A stretch of DNA of 64,000 nucleotides from Lingula anatina (GCF_001039355.2 NW_019775734.1:62001-126000), one strand, 5' to 3'; shown: positions 26,780 through 39,220, numbered from the stretch's first letter. Program-made: numbers and translations. The notes: generated from the letters alone by a model not told the origin.

Positions 26780-28096
26780 AATCTTATAGTCCAAATCTGT
26801 GGCTCAGCAACTTTTTGCCCTTGTTGTTTGAGATGGGAACATGGCACTGTCAGTAAGTCGTTGGTGGGAAGAAAGATCACATGCAACTACTGTAAATACT
26901 GGAGTATCTTGGTGCCATCATCAATGGTGGGTGTATCTATGTGTTTTCCTGCAGACTTAAGTATAGCATTGTAGTCTGTGTAATAGGTAAATGGTCTCAA
27001 GATAAATCACTGACGGATGACAAGGACCCATTACTGGGTGCTAGGTGAAACAGTGACTGGGTGACCTCTTCTGATTACCATATCGGGAGTTGCATGTGAG
27101 GAGTCCAAACATATGGCACCAGGCAGGCAGACAGGCATGGTGACACACACAAAAATGAAAGGACTCATCTGATATGAATTGCAGGAAAATCTATTAAATC
27201 TGGCTTAAAAATAAAAAACAACAAAGAATTGTTATAAATTGTTCTGGTCAAAAGTAATTTGCCTTGAAAAATTAGAAACTTTTTGGGATGCTGTCAGATA
27301 TACATGTATGGTGTCAAAAAGGGATGGCAGATTTTTTTTTTTTTTATTTTATCATTTTTTTTTTAGTGGGGTGGTAATCACCTTTCTTGCACCCACCCCT
27401 TCACTTTCAAGGAAGATTTTGGTGTAGAGAGTATAAAAAATATGTGCATCTGTGGGCCTACTAGTAGGCTTATCTTTTTCTCGTCTTTTGGAAAATGATG
27501 GTGCTGGATCCAACTTTTAATAAATATTGTGCAATCCTAACTTCTTTATACATTTTTCAAGTCTTTTCTGTAAACCTTTCTTAAAATACTAATAACAAAT
27601 CCACTGCACTTAAACAGGCTTCATAAAGGATTACATAATACATAAAGAAAACAGATGAGAGCAGGGCAATGTACAGTAGGATGGATGATTTCCGTCTTAA
27701 GGCAAGGGGTTGCCATCTCCTTGTGCATTTATGCATACTGTTTTTTTTTTCAGTATTTGTTTATAATGTTTTTAGGTATATCATTCTTTTGTTCATATCA
27801 TGTTTGACGGGAGATCTGCACTTTCTGAGTACTGCACTAATGACAACACCTTAAAGAGTGAGTATAAATGGTCCTCCTTGTCCACACTGTCCCCCTCCCT
27901 GGGTTACCCTCATGCTTTATTTTATTTAAATACATAGCATGTGTTTTGTCCTTTATATTTAAGTGGGACCATTGTGATGTTATCACAGCCCATTGGTCAT
28001 TTAGACGAAGTGCTCACCTTTGTCTGAACAAAGAATAAAGAGAATGGAGGATAGAGATTCCTCAGATAAGAATCTCCCTGGTGTTAGAATAATATT

Positions 28097-28231
28097 ATTG
28101 AGAAAATAGGTGTGACTAAGTTTGAGATTTTTATGAGATATCTTACCAGAAATGTATTTTTTATTTTATTTTCTTTTTTTATTCCATTCTGTATCTCAGC
28201 AGTACTCTAGTTTGGATCAAACTGATGTGCC

Positions 28232-28273
<42 letters not shown>

Positions 28274-28470
28274 CCCATAGCTCCTGTGTTTAAAGTAGTT
28301 TGGTAAAAATGTTAAGAAAATAGGTGTGATTAAGTTTTAGTTTTATGTGAGATATCTTACCTGGAATGTTTCTATTTTGTATTTATTCTACTTTTAAAAT
28401 GTAGCAGGATAGTACTCTGGATTTGTTTCAAAGTCATGTGGCTTATTTTTGTGTTCCAAAACTATGTGAT
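28097..28470. repeat. Two-copy tandem duplication, unit about 215 bp
   Basis: Both units start with AGAAAATAGGTGTGA and share GAGATATCTTACC about 40 nt on, then AGTACTCT and a GTG-CTT stretch. The first unit carries the (GT)n tract and the second does not. The copies are diverged. Confidence 0.7.
28233..28272. repeat. (GT)n microsatellite
   Basis: About 20 uninterrupted GT units inside the first unit of the tandem duplication. Confidence 0.95.
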
Positions 28471-28909
28471 TACTTTAAAAATGCAGTTGAATAGACTCGA
28501 GAATTCTTTTAAACTTTCAAGAACCCAACTACAAGGTGATGCACAGGCAACCATAAAAATAATGAATCGAATTAGAATAAATGATGTCTAGGAATACAAA
28601 AAATTCAGTTTGCAGAAATCATTTAAACTTATGTGAAGAAACCAAACCAAAGTGCAACATACTTAGGAAAAAACAGTCTGAAAGAAAGCACAGTTGTAAT
28701 AGAGGACAACCACAAGGGGCTCAAGATTTCTAATGTTACCAGGTAAATTTCCGAGTCTGCCAGGAATGTCATTATTCTTGTAAATTTTATAATAATAAAT
28801 ACATTATCATTAACATACAATGTCAGCAGCATTACTCTGGGTCAGTGATCAGAATGATTACCAAGTACTTCTCTTTTTAGCTCCATTTGTCTATCTATCT
28901 GTCTATCTG

Positions 28910-29290
28910 TTATTAGCAACATTATGCTAAAAAGATGTTGATGGATATTGTTAAAATTTTCAGAAACTGTTGAGGGGAGGGAGGGTGAGGACCAAGTAAG
29001 AAATGGTTAGATTTCAGTGGTAATGCATTAATTAATTTATGGTTTATTAATGATTTGTCTGTCAGTCTGTCTGTTAGCGACATTATGCAAAAAGTTTTTT
29101 TCACATTTTCAGAAACTGTTAGGAAGGGACCAAATAACAAACAGTTAGATTTTATTGGTGATTAATTAAATTATTAGTTAATCAAAGTCTTAACAACATT
29201 ATGCAAAAATTTTATTGATGAATTTTTATGAAATTTTCAGGATGGTCACATGCGGGCTAGATTTTGGTGGTGAACTGTTAATTATTTATT
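28910..29290. repeat. Degenerate tandem repeat, three units of about 130-145 bp
   Basis: Each unit carries, in order, CAACATTATGC or CGACATTATGC with AAAAA, an ATTTTCAG block, a GGACCAA-like block (lost in the last unit), and TTAGATTT or CTAGATTT with TGGTG. Spacing is similar in the three units. Such repeats look like old satellite or transposon sequence. Confidence 0.55.
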
Positions 29291-30867
29291 TTAATAAACT
29301 TTTAATCCATTAAAATTAATTGATGGATTATATATATAATTTTAAGATTATGATATTTAAATGGTTAATCATTTAGTTTATTGATAAATAATTAGTAATG
29401 ATGAAATTGAGCTGACTTGTCAGAGGTCTGAGCGCTTTAGTAGTTTTATTTTTTTAATTTGGGTCATTGGTCTTTCTTTTTATTGGAATCAGATAGCATG
29501 AAATTTGTGAAATGCTTAAAGCATACGTTTTCCATTTCTTCAGTTTGCTGTAAGTAATTTCTGACTAAGAAGGGAATGAAGTAAAGTAAAAATGACACAC
29601 CAGTTTTATTTTAAATCTTTAATATGCCTTGCTCGATAATTGCACAATTATTTTCGTTGAAATAATCATTTGTAATTTTTGTTAAAATGTAATTGATAAA
29701 TTAATGGCAATTAATGGGCTATCATAAAATGAAGAATTGGTGCAGGTTTTATAAGAAAGAGTTAAATTAGATCTTGCAAGAAAAACGAAAGATGCATCAA
29801 TGGCAAGGAATTTTTAAAAATGTGTCAAGAAAAAATGCATGGGATGTGTTTTAAAAAATGTTTAAATTATTAAGCTGGAAAGTAAGATCTGGTTTAAAAA
29901 GATATGAACATTTGGAACTACCCATAATTGAATAGGAAAAATGAACAAAACTGTTTGATTCTAAATTTAATAACAATATTCCTGGTTAGTATACATTTAT
30001 ATGAACAGATAATATTAGTGATATTGGCACAAAATGAAGCTTACTATATTGATAACAAGAATGACTATGGCATCTATGACTATTTCACATATTTACAATC
30101 ATACAAAACAATCAACTTGTCATAAGAAACTGGGAATAAATGGTTACAAATGACATTTATGTTAGCCATCCCACTGATGGCATTGTAAGCACAGTGCAGC
30201 AACTTGTAGTTACATTAGGAATGGTGCTAGGTGTCAAAGGAACAGTATTTTTATGAATAAAATTAGGCTTGAATGCAATTTTCAAAAACTTAAGTTATTT
30301 AAATTATAATATTTAAAAGGAAAATTTCAATACATATCCAGACTTTTTATACAAGCACAAATACATGTGCAGGTAAATAAGTTTAGGTGAACTGTTTGTG
30401 CTGTACTACTGTGTCTTAGTATGTAAGTCACAATTGGGGCAGACACCTGAATGGCACTTTTGCATGCTTCCTGTTGATTTTTTTTTCTTTTTGAAAGTTA
30501 ACATTCCCTTTGTGTTCACAACGATGGGCTGATAGTTGATGTCTGCACACAACTGTTTGTTTTAACAATGAACCCTTTAACAATGCGACATGCTAGTTTT
30601 ATAGAAGTACCATTAATTCTGGTGTGCTTCTCAGTATGTTTTTTCTCTCACTCTCACTTTTTGGCAAATAGCCTTACGGGTGAACATTGTCATAAGAAAC
30701 TTGGTACCACATTGTATTGAATTATTTAAGATGATATTATATTTATCCCTCAGGTAGATGTCACATGAAAATCAGTGGTGAAAAAAATCCCATCGGTAAT
30801 TCACACTGTATGCTCTTTTTTGAGAATAGTGTGAGGGAAATTAAATATTTTATATGTCTTTAACATT

Positions 30868-30873
30868 TTTATT
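30868..30873 (-). terminator. Possible poly(A) signal of gene 4
   Basis: AATAAA on the minus strand, 19 nt beyond the stop codon; this would give a very short 3' UTR. A longer UTR using a site further downstream is equally possible. Confidence 0.35.
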
Positions 30874-30891
30874 AACCTAAAGATGGAAAGT

Positions 30892-33800
30892 TTATAAGGA
30901 AATATAATCTTGTTCATACAGAGATTTCTGTGAAGGGTCAATGACCTCTGATACTCTCCTCTGGTTGAAGGCAGGGTTTTGGAGGCCTCCTTGGTTCTCT
31001 TTTCCGGTTTGATCTCTCATCATTGGTCCTTCACTCCTTGCATCCACGTTATCCTCATCCATATCATAGTCGACCTCAAGGTCTTCTGGGTCTTCGCGAA
31101 TATCCTCAAGACTGCCAACACTTCCACTTCGCCCACTCCTGCTTGCGCTCTCGTGCTCCAGGCCCATTCTGCCAGAATCCATGTACCCGTTTCTTGCGGA
31201 ATGAGGTAGACTTCCATATTCTGAGCCTGCACGGGAATCACTCAGGTACCTTGCATTGCCACGTGGTAGACTGCCAGTCTCGCTGATAGCATGGCTAGCA
31301 TCCAGGTGGCCTGAATTTCCTCGCGGTAAGGTGCCAGCATAGGAACTTGCACCTGCGATGGAGCCTTCAGTCATCCTGCTGCTAAGGGGATGCTTTCTGC
31401 TGTCTAGGGAGGCCATGGAACCCCAGCGACTGGCAGATTCTCCATTATACAGGCTGTTACGAACGGAAAAGTGACTGCCAGCATAGATCTCAGAACTCAA
31501 GTCATCATCCAGCTGTGACCTAAAATAAGAAAAATGAAACTGTTATTTTATGTGACTAAGTGATATAAAATTAATGTAATACCCCCAGCTCTGTAGGCAT
31601 GCATAAAGTAAGGCAACTTAAAAAAACTTTTTCCTATTAAAGCATTAACTTTTTTATCCAATTTGTGCATTAAAGTATTTAATACTATTAACTTTTCCCA
31701 CAAACCTCCATGTTTTTTATTCATGTCTACTTTTACCTTGTTTTTATTATTTTAAAGAAAACTTAAGCCTGCATATGTATCAGAAAACCATTTTCTGTGC
31801 ACTCTCCTCCCAAAATTCTAATCTTTCAACACCTGCATTATTTAAGCCCTTATCAGTTGACTAATCAGTTGACCACCCAGTTCATATTGTAATGCATATT
31901 ATGTTAAAGGACGGCATTGTCCAGGGAGAGGTCAAGATTAATGTGTTTTTTTCATCACGACATGTGTCTTGACCATTTTTACAGTTGAGCTTTTGTGCTG
32001 AGCCTCTTGTGCTTCAGTGGACAAAAACAGTGGGGTTGTCACCCAAGGTTTATAGCCTGGATCCCTCTCCACTCAGGTGGCTATACCACTGTATATCTGC
32101 TTGATAGTCCATTTAGAATAACATAACTACACATTAAGGTAAATCTCTCAGATAATGAAGCCTTGAGGTCTATGGTACCTGGTATATGGGGAGAAGAGCT
32201 GTTAGCTTTAGCATTTTATATTGATTTTGTTATATTTAGCTGCTTTGGCAATTTAAACAAATTTGCACCACAACTCTCTCGATGCCAAATCTAAGCATAC
32301 TGGTTTTGTATTTACATAAGCATGGTTAAGCTGCATTTATTTAGTGCAATTTGTCATTGTTTTTGGGAGGGTGGAGGTCTTTACTTAGATAGGGATCTAA
32401 TTGTGTCCAGGCCATAAATGAAAAACCAGATTTTTATCATAATGGTTGCTTTATTTTATGCTGTTGAAAAGTATTTTGTTTAGAGGTAGTAACATCATGT
32501 GGTTGCTTTGCAATAAATTTAACCTACTTATTTTTCATTCTATTTCAATATTTTATTTTTTGAATATTTACTTATTTATTTATCATATTTTTTGCACAGC
32601 ATTTTTAAATTTTCATTGCATGGTTTTATGTAATTTATGAAAACTATCTGAATGATATATTTGATGCCAATTTTTATCTAATTTTTTAAAAATATATTTA
32701 CTCTAATATGTTTCATTTTTTCCTCTAAAATACATAATTAGGTATTGCTTCATATTGTGAATGGAGACTTACCCTTGGTATCTCTTGTATTTCTTGACAG
32801 ACCTGCTAAGGAACAACACAGACAGTACACACACTGTTCCAAATAGGATAAGAGCCAGGCATCCTGATAAGGCAGCTAAAAAAATTAAAAATACTCATAG
32901 ATAACAAGCAAGCCTTGAAAAAAATGTTTTTTATTTAGTTATTCTTCCTTTGTTTTTTAAGTAATAAAATATTGTAAAAGAAAGTCATATGCTTGCCATA
33001 TAGTTCCATATAGTGTCATATAGTACAATGAATCAAACAATCTATGATCTAGACAGACAGGAGTCTGCATGGAGTTATTCCCTAATATATTCCAATTTTG
33101 ATGATAGTAATTACTACAGAAACTGGACACTCATTCATCTTAATATATGATAAAGAAGGGACTTTGTTGTATCTATTTTGAGTAGTTCATTGTTAGAAAG
33201 TTACTGTGACTAAACTGACGCACCCAGCAGTATTTCCATCGGCCATTCTTCGGACTCGGTTTGGCCAGCAAGTTTGGGAGAATCTTCTGTAGTGGTAGTG
33301 GTTGGAGTGGTTGTAGGTGTGGTAGTTGTGGTTGGTGTAGTAGTGGTTGTAGTGGTTGTGGTTGTGGTGGTTGTAGGTGTGGTGGTGGGGGTAGTAGTTG
33401 TTGTAGGGGTGGTTGTAGTTGTAGTTGTGGTGGGAGTTGTAGTAGTTGTTGGGGTGGTGGTTGTAGTCGGTGTGGTTGTGGTAGTGGTTGTTGTTGTAGT
33501 TGTAGTGGTAGTTGTGGTGGTGGTTGGATCACAGCCTCTGCCCAGATTCTCATTACATGAGACACAAATGGAGATATCCCTGGAGTTAGCTGCAAATATT
33601 TAGAAAAAAAACATGAAATGATTGACTAAAATGATTATGAAATATATTAAAATATAATATAATAATATTATAAATGATATAATATAAGATATATTTCTCA
33701 GAATTTTTAGTACGTTCAAACAAAAATGATTTTTCTAAAATATGTAATAGGCTCCTTTACTTAAAATCTATTATGGTGCCCAAATTAGTGCTTAAAATAA

Positions 33801-36129
33801 TGTTGTATTTTTGCAAATAATTTTCAACTCTGGCCCTCTCACCTCTGTAATACATCCAGAATCGTCCTCCCTGAGCTCTCTTAAGAGAGTTCATGAAAGT
33901 CACACGGATGGACTGAACTCCAAAGCTGATCTCGTAATTAGCAAAACCATTTCCTCTCAGAACCTCGGTCTGGGGGCGAGTTGGGTCATTACTGGACACG
34001 GTGATATTCTGGGAGGCCCCGATGGGCAGACCTGCAGCATCTTGCAGGCTCATGTCCACTATCATGAGTTCTACATTGTAACCTTTAGGGGCAGTGAGGT
34101 CGCATGTACAGATGTGTGTGTCCATGGTGTCCAGTTGGGTTGGTCTTGGCATGTCGTGGGGGTAGGATGGACTGATGAAGTGACCCTCAATGATCCTACC
34201 AAGGACGTTATCACAGATATATTGAGAAAGAAGTAGATAACCTGAAAAATAGGAAAACAGTTTCATTATTTGTATTGATATTTGACAAAATAAGTAGCAT
34301 GGGATGTATTAAATAGAATTATATAAATTTGATGTCATATAAGTACCATGAAGTGTAAATAAGTGAATTTTTTAATTTTGATGTCAGCTGAAGATCACTA
34401 CAGAAGAATAGGATAGATTTGACCGAACTGTTTATATCCAAGCCATGAATTTTCATGATTGCCTACTTAAAAGCTAGACTGCATTATCAAATACATAATC
34501 AGGTACCTGGTATGCACTCATATGTGACAGAAATATAGTCAGTGTATGGGGCACATGAATTGTCCTTGATATGAGCATTGTCTACTTGGATTTGCAATGA
34601 GCAAATCTTTCTTCCAGAACACTTATCGATGATGTTCTTGAACGTGGCTGGTCTTTGCTTCAGCATGGGGGAGGTGCAGTCCCCCTCTGCAGGACAGCAC
34701 TGTTGGTTTTCCTTGTCGGCACATGCACTGACTCCATAACTGGCATGGTTGATACGGATAACATAATACCCTGCACCGTGCTCTCGTTGGCATTGTAAAT
34801 TTAAGAAGGCTCCTGCATCATAGCAACTTCTTACTGTGGTTATGTTGCCTTCTGAAAGTGCATTAAGATATAGTTTAGTGAAATAGTTTTGTCACAAGCA
34901 TCATGTTAATTTCTTTTAATATATGTTGATATATTTTATAAAAAATTTCTCATAGAAATCTGTTCATAAAAGGACTATTTGGCAGTAAGTACCACTTTCA
35001 GCCAGATAGGAACTAAGTTCTCCATAATTTTTTCTTATTTTAACAGTCAATTTCAACTATTCAATTTATTTTCTGTTTTAAATACTGTGTATAAATCTAC
35101 ATAATTTCCCCCTTTATAATTTTTATTTTGGTCCATCAGTCCCTTGCCATTTTAGCAGTTTAAAGCCTCAGTACTTTAAATGTTAATCTTTTTGTTAAAT
35201 ATATTTTACAATAAAAGTGTTTTAAATATTTTGTAAGAACCATACTCAGAGATATTAATTCAAAACTTTACTTAAAAAAAAGAAATGCTCATATTTTACC
35301 TTCATTTTGTTTTGGTTGCTATAAAAGGTAGTTCATTTTTAACACTTTCAATATTTAGAAGAGAAGTCAAAAAAGCCATTTTCATTAAGTATTAGTCATT
35401 TGTCCAAAACATGCAGATTTAAGATAAAATTCCTCAAAGATGAAGAGTCACACATGAGTGACGAGAACCACGATTTTAATAAATATAATTCAGTTTTTAA
35501 TTCTTAGTCATTTGTCTCACTAATCTAATAATAGTAAATGTATATACTTAATTTCACAGAGGTCCATGATAGAGTTTGTAGTGACTGTCACATCTCTAAG
35601 TTTTCCAGCTTTTAATAATTTAGATTTTTTTTACCATTGTTAAACAGAATATTGTGGACACATGAATCAACTGTTGATTGCACAACTGTCAGGAAACATA
35701 TGGTTTTAGATGGTTTTTAACACAGCCTATACTTGAAAACAAATTTATTCAAGTTGTTGTACTTTTATATGGCAATGTCATTTTGCCACTGCAATGATTA
35801 GTTTTTGGTTTTGGTAGTCTAGTTAAGATATTTATGACACTTGCTGCCAAGATATACATTTAAGTTTTGTTTTTGCCATTTCTGGTACACTTACAGGTAT
35901 GGGGTGCTATATTTCAAAGGCTTACAGTTACTTTCACACGCAAGACTTTTCCAGATAACACCTACAGTTTATCAAGATTTTCTCAGGTGTCACACCTGAC
36001 TTAAAAACAGGTTTACAAGAACCAAAATACAACACAAATGGACTTACCTTGGCCATGAACAAATAATATACCAAACAGTAGAAAAAGTAAACATATTCCT
36101 CTCCGTAAATTTTTGGTTGCAGTCTTCAT
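30892..36129 (-). CDS. Gene 4: SUEL/CUB-like membrane protein with Thr-repeat stalk
   Basis: Six exons on the minus strand: 36129-36048, 34851-34507, 34241-33843, 33589-33224, 32875-32773, 31519-30892 (1923 nt, 640 aa plus TAA). Signal peptide (1-27, ending FGILFVHGQ); SUEL domain (28-142; SCYDAG, ASYGVSAC, CCPAEGDC, VTYECIPG); CUB-like domain (143-275; CTCDLTAP, FWMYYRG); mucin-like stalk (276-397) that is almost all Thr and Pro for about 85 residues; helix (about 400-422); tail (432-640). The tail has three spaced G(T/S)LPR-like repeats, an acidic patch (VDYDMDEDN), GGLQNPAF, and C-terminal DYISL (fits a class II PDZ ligand). The SUEL domain lacks the YGR arginine. It is the closest relative of gene 3 in its ectodomain and shares NPAF with gene 1. 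The ligand is unknown. Confidence 0.85.
33273..33530 (-). repeat. ACN-codon (Thr) repeat encoding the gene 4 stalk
   Basis: Imperfect ACA/ACC/ACT triplets with occasional CCN. The frame fixed by the flanking splice sites gives Thr/Pro. The other frames give long His/Gln/Pro and Val/Gly ORFs that are only shadows. Confidence 0.9.
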
Positions 36130-36163
36130 TGGGCTGGTCTTTGTCTTCTCTGCTAAAATTCAC

Positions 36164-36202
36164 TGACTGAGAAGTTAGCGGCAGCAATTTTAAAATGCAA
36201 AT
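36164..36202 (-). promoter_or_regulatory. Candidate core promoter of gene 4 (octamer, TATA-like, Inr-like)
   Basis: On the minus strand ATTTGCAT (36202-36195) overlaps TTTTAAAA (36195-36188). About 27 nt downstream is TCAGTC (36170-36165), which fits an initiator, about 39 nt before the ATG. The spacing is right for a TATA-directed start. The same array is unchanged in the second copy (42163-42201). Confidence 0.45.
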
Positions 36203-37603
36203 GAGATCGGCATGCACGTCACTAATGCATATATGTCAGAAGAAGGATGAGAAACACTTACTTATCTGATGGTGACCGAAATTATTAAGGGACATTAAAC
36301 CAGCAAAGTGGTACTGTCATGAAATGTGCTTCCCTGTATGAAAAAAAAATTGTTTATGGTCAGAATTGTTCTTATCAAGTACTGAGTAAGAGCCCAACCC
36401 TTTTTCATACCGGAACGCACGTTTCCCTTTTATCCTCGAAACACCCCATGAAGATAGGTGCAGCAGAATTCTGCTTAGGATGTTGTTTTTGGGTGATTTT
36501 GGTTTAGAGGTGAAAGTATATTAAATATGTGTCTGCCTGTGCTTACCTCTGCACTCGGGACTCTTTTGTTTTTCAAAGACAATAGCCCCATTATCATAAC
36601 GCCAGTGATAATTGGGAAACATCATGCTAGCATTTTGTTGCATGTTATTAAGGGAAAGAGAAATAGAAGCTGTCTGTATAGAAAATGAATTGTTCATGTA
36701 AGGCTAATGAGGCAATTGTTAAGTTCTGCTGAAGACATGTTTCAGTATGTATAAAATTGTTGAAAGTGTTCTGACATGTGTGAAGTACCACATTGAGCTC
36801 AGCAATGGTGGTACTGTCAAACAGATAAAGACTTAATTCACCTTTAAAATTAAAACAACCTTGCAGTTAGAGGTTAAAGAGTGACAGGGCAAACCACCAC
36901 CTGGTAAAAGGCCAACTTTATCAGTAAATTAAATCAGTGAAAATATAAAATACAGGTGCTTCATCAACCTCATCCCAGTTACGGCCATGTTTTGGTATCC
37001 TGTATTCAATTACTTTTTTGTGATAAACCATCGTGATATTTTTTGTGAATTCTTTAAAGGCAAGATGGTGCTATGGCAATCTTAATTGATAAGAATCGGA
37101 CAGAGTCATATTGAGTCAGTGTGCTTGGTGGTGTGAGTGTTGTGGGATATATCTTCACACCTGCATGCCCAGATGTGATACAATCAAGATCTCTGTCTTG
37201 ACAGAAATTAATACTATCCCACATGAAGCACATAGGAAAAAAAAAGAAAATATATATTAAATTTAATTATTACATATTGTAACATGTTGTAATTGGTACT
37301 TTACCTTCACTTTATTTTGCGGAATATTTCTGTTTATTAGGAAATAGTTTTTAAAAGAGATGGGTCTGTTGTCATAATTTTTAAGTGTGGACTGTGATTG
37401 TTGTTTTGATATGAGACATTGATTTGGCTACATAACAGCTGTATCCTACATGATGGGCCACTGATTTTGTGATTTGTAGCAGGGGTAAATATGTCCATTT
37501 ATGGCAACGGGTATGATTGCTGTCGTCAGGAGAGTTCCAATCCAGGGTTGTGTGATACGTACTTTCTTCAAAGAAAGTGGACTCATAATGAAACAGCAGG
37601 CAT

Positions 37604-37755
37604 GTAGCCAGGGGTGTCAGGGGGTTCAAATGAATTGCCCTTTTTGCTGGGAAAAGGTCCGCTTTGGATAAAAATTGATATAGGTACACTGAGGTTTCAT
37701 GGTCAAGGTCCACTTTTTCAAAAAAATATCCACTCCATTTGAAATTGCTGGCTAC
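37604..37755. mobile_element. MITE-like element with 8 bp terminal inverted repeats
   Basis: It starts GTAGCCAG and ends CTGGCTAC, 152 bp apart, with no coding capacity. The second haplotype copy is at 43592-43744. A related, more diverged sequence sharing the GCTGGGAAAAGGTC core lies at 39066-39220 and again at 44441-44598, so the family is dispersed. Confidence 0.55.
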
Positions 37756-38273
37756 TGACTTGTTGTGAATAGTATATTTTCACCTTGTGATTTGTCTTTT
37801 TACTGCATTCAGGAATATTAAATGCACCTGGGATGAACCAGTCCTGCAATGTTACATCTCTGATTTATGTTTAATCAACCATTCAGTTTGCATAATACTT
37901 ATGATGTGTATGTGTGTATATATAGCCATCCAGATAGACTGGTGAACATACGGGCAGGCAGATAAATGGATATGATTTGTGAAATTGAATTTTTTTCCTT
38001 ATTAAGATACCTAACATACCTGTGGTTTTTGATACCAGTATCCATATGATGTTTCTGTGAGAAAAAAAATATATATCTGTGTGCATGGATGGCAGAAAAT
38101 TCTATAAAACCATAAAGTGCTATTTTTTAAATTGTGTAAAAAAGAGGATGAATTTTATAAATGTTGTCATTTAGACTAAACATCTACAAAAAGCATATCA
38201 ATTAATGCCCCAAAATGGTATGGTCATGTTCATTTTTATGTACAGACACAGATGTGTCTGTACATATAGCCAT

Positions 38274-38339
38274 CATCTGCGTCTGTCGTCGCCGTCGCCG
38301 TCGTCGCCGTCGCCGTGCACTTTTACCGATAACACGATN
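38274..38339. repeat. GTC/GCC triplet repeat ending at an N gap
   Basis: CGTCGCCGTCGCCGTCGTCG-type repeat, the most GC-rich stretch around, ending at N (38339). The repeat probably broke the assembly here. The second haplotype lacks this whole segment. Confidence 0.8.
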
Positions 38340-38685
38340 TTACTTATGATTGCCAAACTTATGATTGCCAAAAAAAAAAAAAAAAAATACAGGACTAAAA
38401 TGCAGCCTGAGTTGGAAAAGTAGTCTAATTGGCTTCTTTTTCTGGAAGTTATACATTTTCAAAGTGTGAACTTGAACTCCCTTGGGCCTGAAGCCTTATG
38501 CTTATTACACATTTTACTTACATTGTTATTACCTGTTGAGCATAATTAAAATTTGATGTTGAATTTGCAGTTTAACATAATGTACTTTTGCATCAGAATT
38601 GACAGTAGCCTATTTTGTGCATAGTTATTTCATGTTTTTTGTCTGTACATTTGACAGCTTTGCTGCCTTGTTTATAAATTTATAT

Positions 38686-38688
<3 letters not shown>

Positions 38689-38742
<54 letters not shown>
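38689..38742. repeat. (AT)n microsatellite
   Basis: Uninterrupted AT run; the corresponding tract in the second copy (44218-44246) is shorter. Confidence 0.9.
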
Positions 38743-38746
<4 letters not shown>

Positions 38747-39065
38747 TTTTATTATTCATTAGGGTGTGTATGTGTGTGATTTCCACCTGTATTATGACAT
38801 TTCTTGATTGTACTAGTATCTAGAAAGTTAAAATGCAGGTCTTTGCACTGTTCCTGCATGCACAATATTAATGTCAATGCTGGTATCAGAACTAGGATCA
38901 AAAGCACAACTTTGAAAATACATTTATAAAAAGAAGGAAGCAATTTTAAATGGTTTCTGTGGCCCAGTTATACAAAATATTTATCTTATGCTTGTGGCTC
39001 AATGAAAAAGTTGTATATTCTAGCCTGGATTGATATTAAAGATAAATGGCAATCCAGCCTTTAGC

Positions 39066-39220
39066 GGAGGGGGGAGGGGTCAGAAGCTAAAAAGAACCAC
39101 CCTTTTTGCTGGGAAAAGGTCTGCTCTAGGTAAACTTGATCTAGGTACATGAAGATTTCATGGTAAAAGGTCCACTATTTCAGAAAAAAGACCCCTTCCC
39201 CTTTGAAATTGCTGTCTGCA
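39066..39220. mobile_element. Diverged relative of the MITE-like element
   Basis: Shares the internal core GCTGGGAAAAGGTC, TTTCATGG and GAAATTGCTG with 37604-37755, but its terminal repeats are worn. The duplicate is at 44441-44598. Confidence 0.5.

Larger units (their letters stand above)
26780..30891. other. Intergenic region between genes 3 and 4
   Basis: Holds a local tandem duplication (28097-28470), a GT microsatellite, and a degenerate repeat array (28910-29290). No coding exon was recognised. Confidence 0.5.

Noticed and set aside
33173-33603. Long Gln/Pro/Leu, Cys/Gly and Val-rich ORFs on both strands
   Set aside because: Shadows of the Thr triplet repeat in gene 4 exon 4; the splice phases fix the Thr frame.
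37604-37755. GGTTCAAAT as a tRNA B box, making the element a SINE
   Set aside because: No matching A box or tRNA fold, and the inverted ends argue for a MITE.
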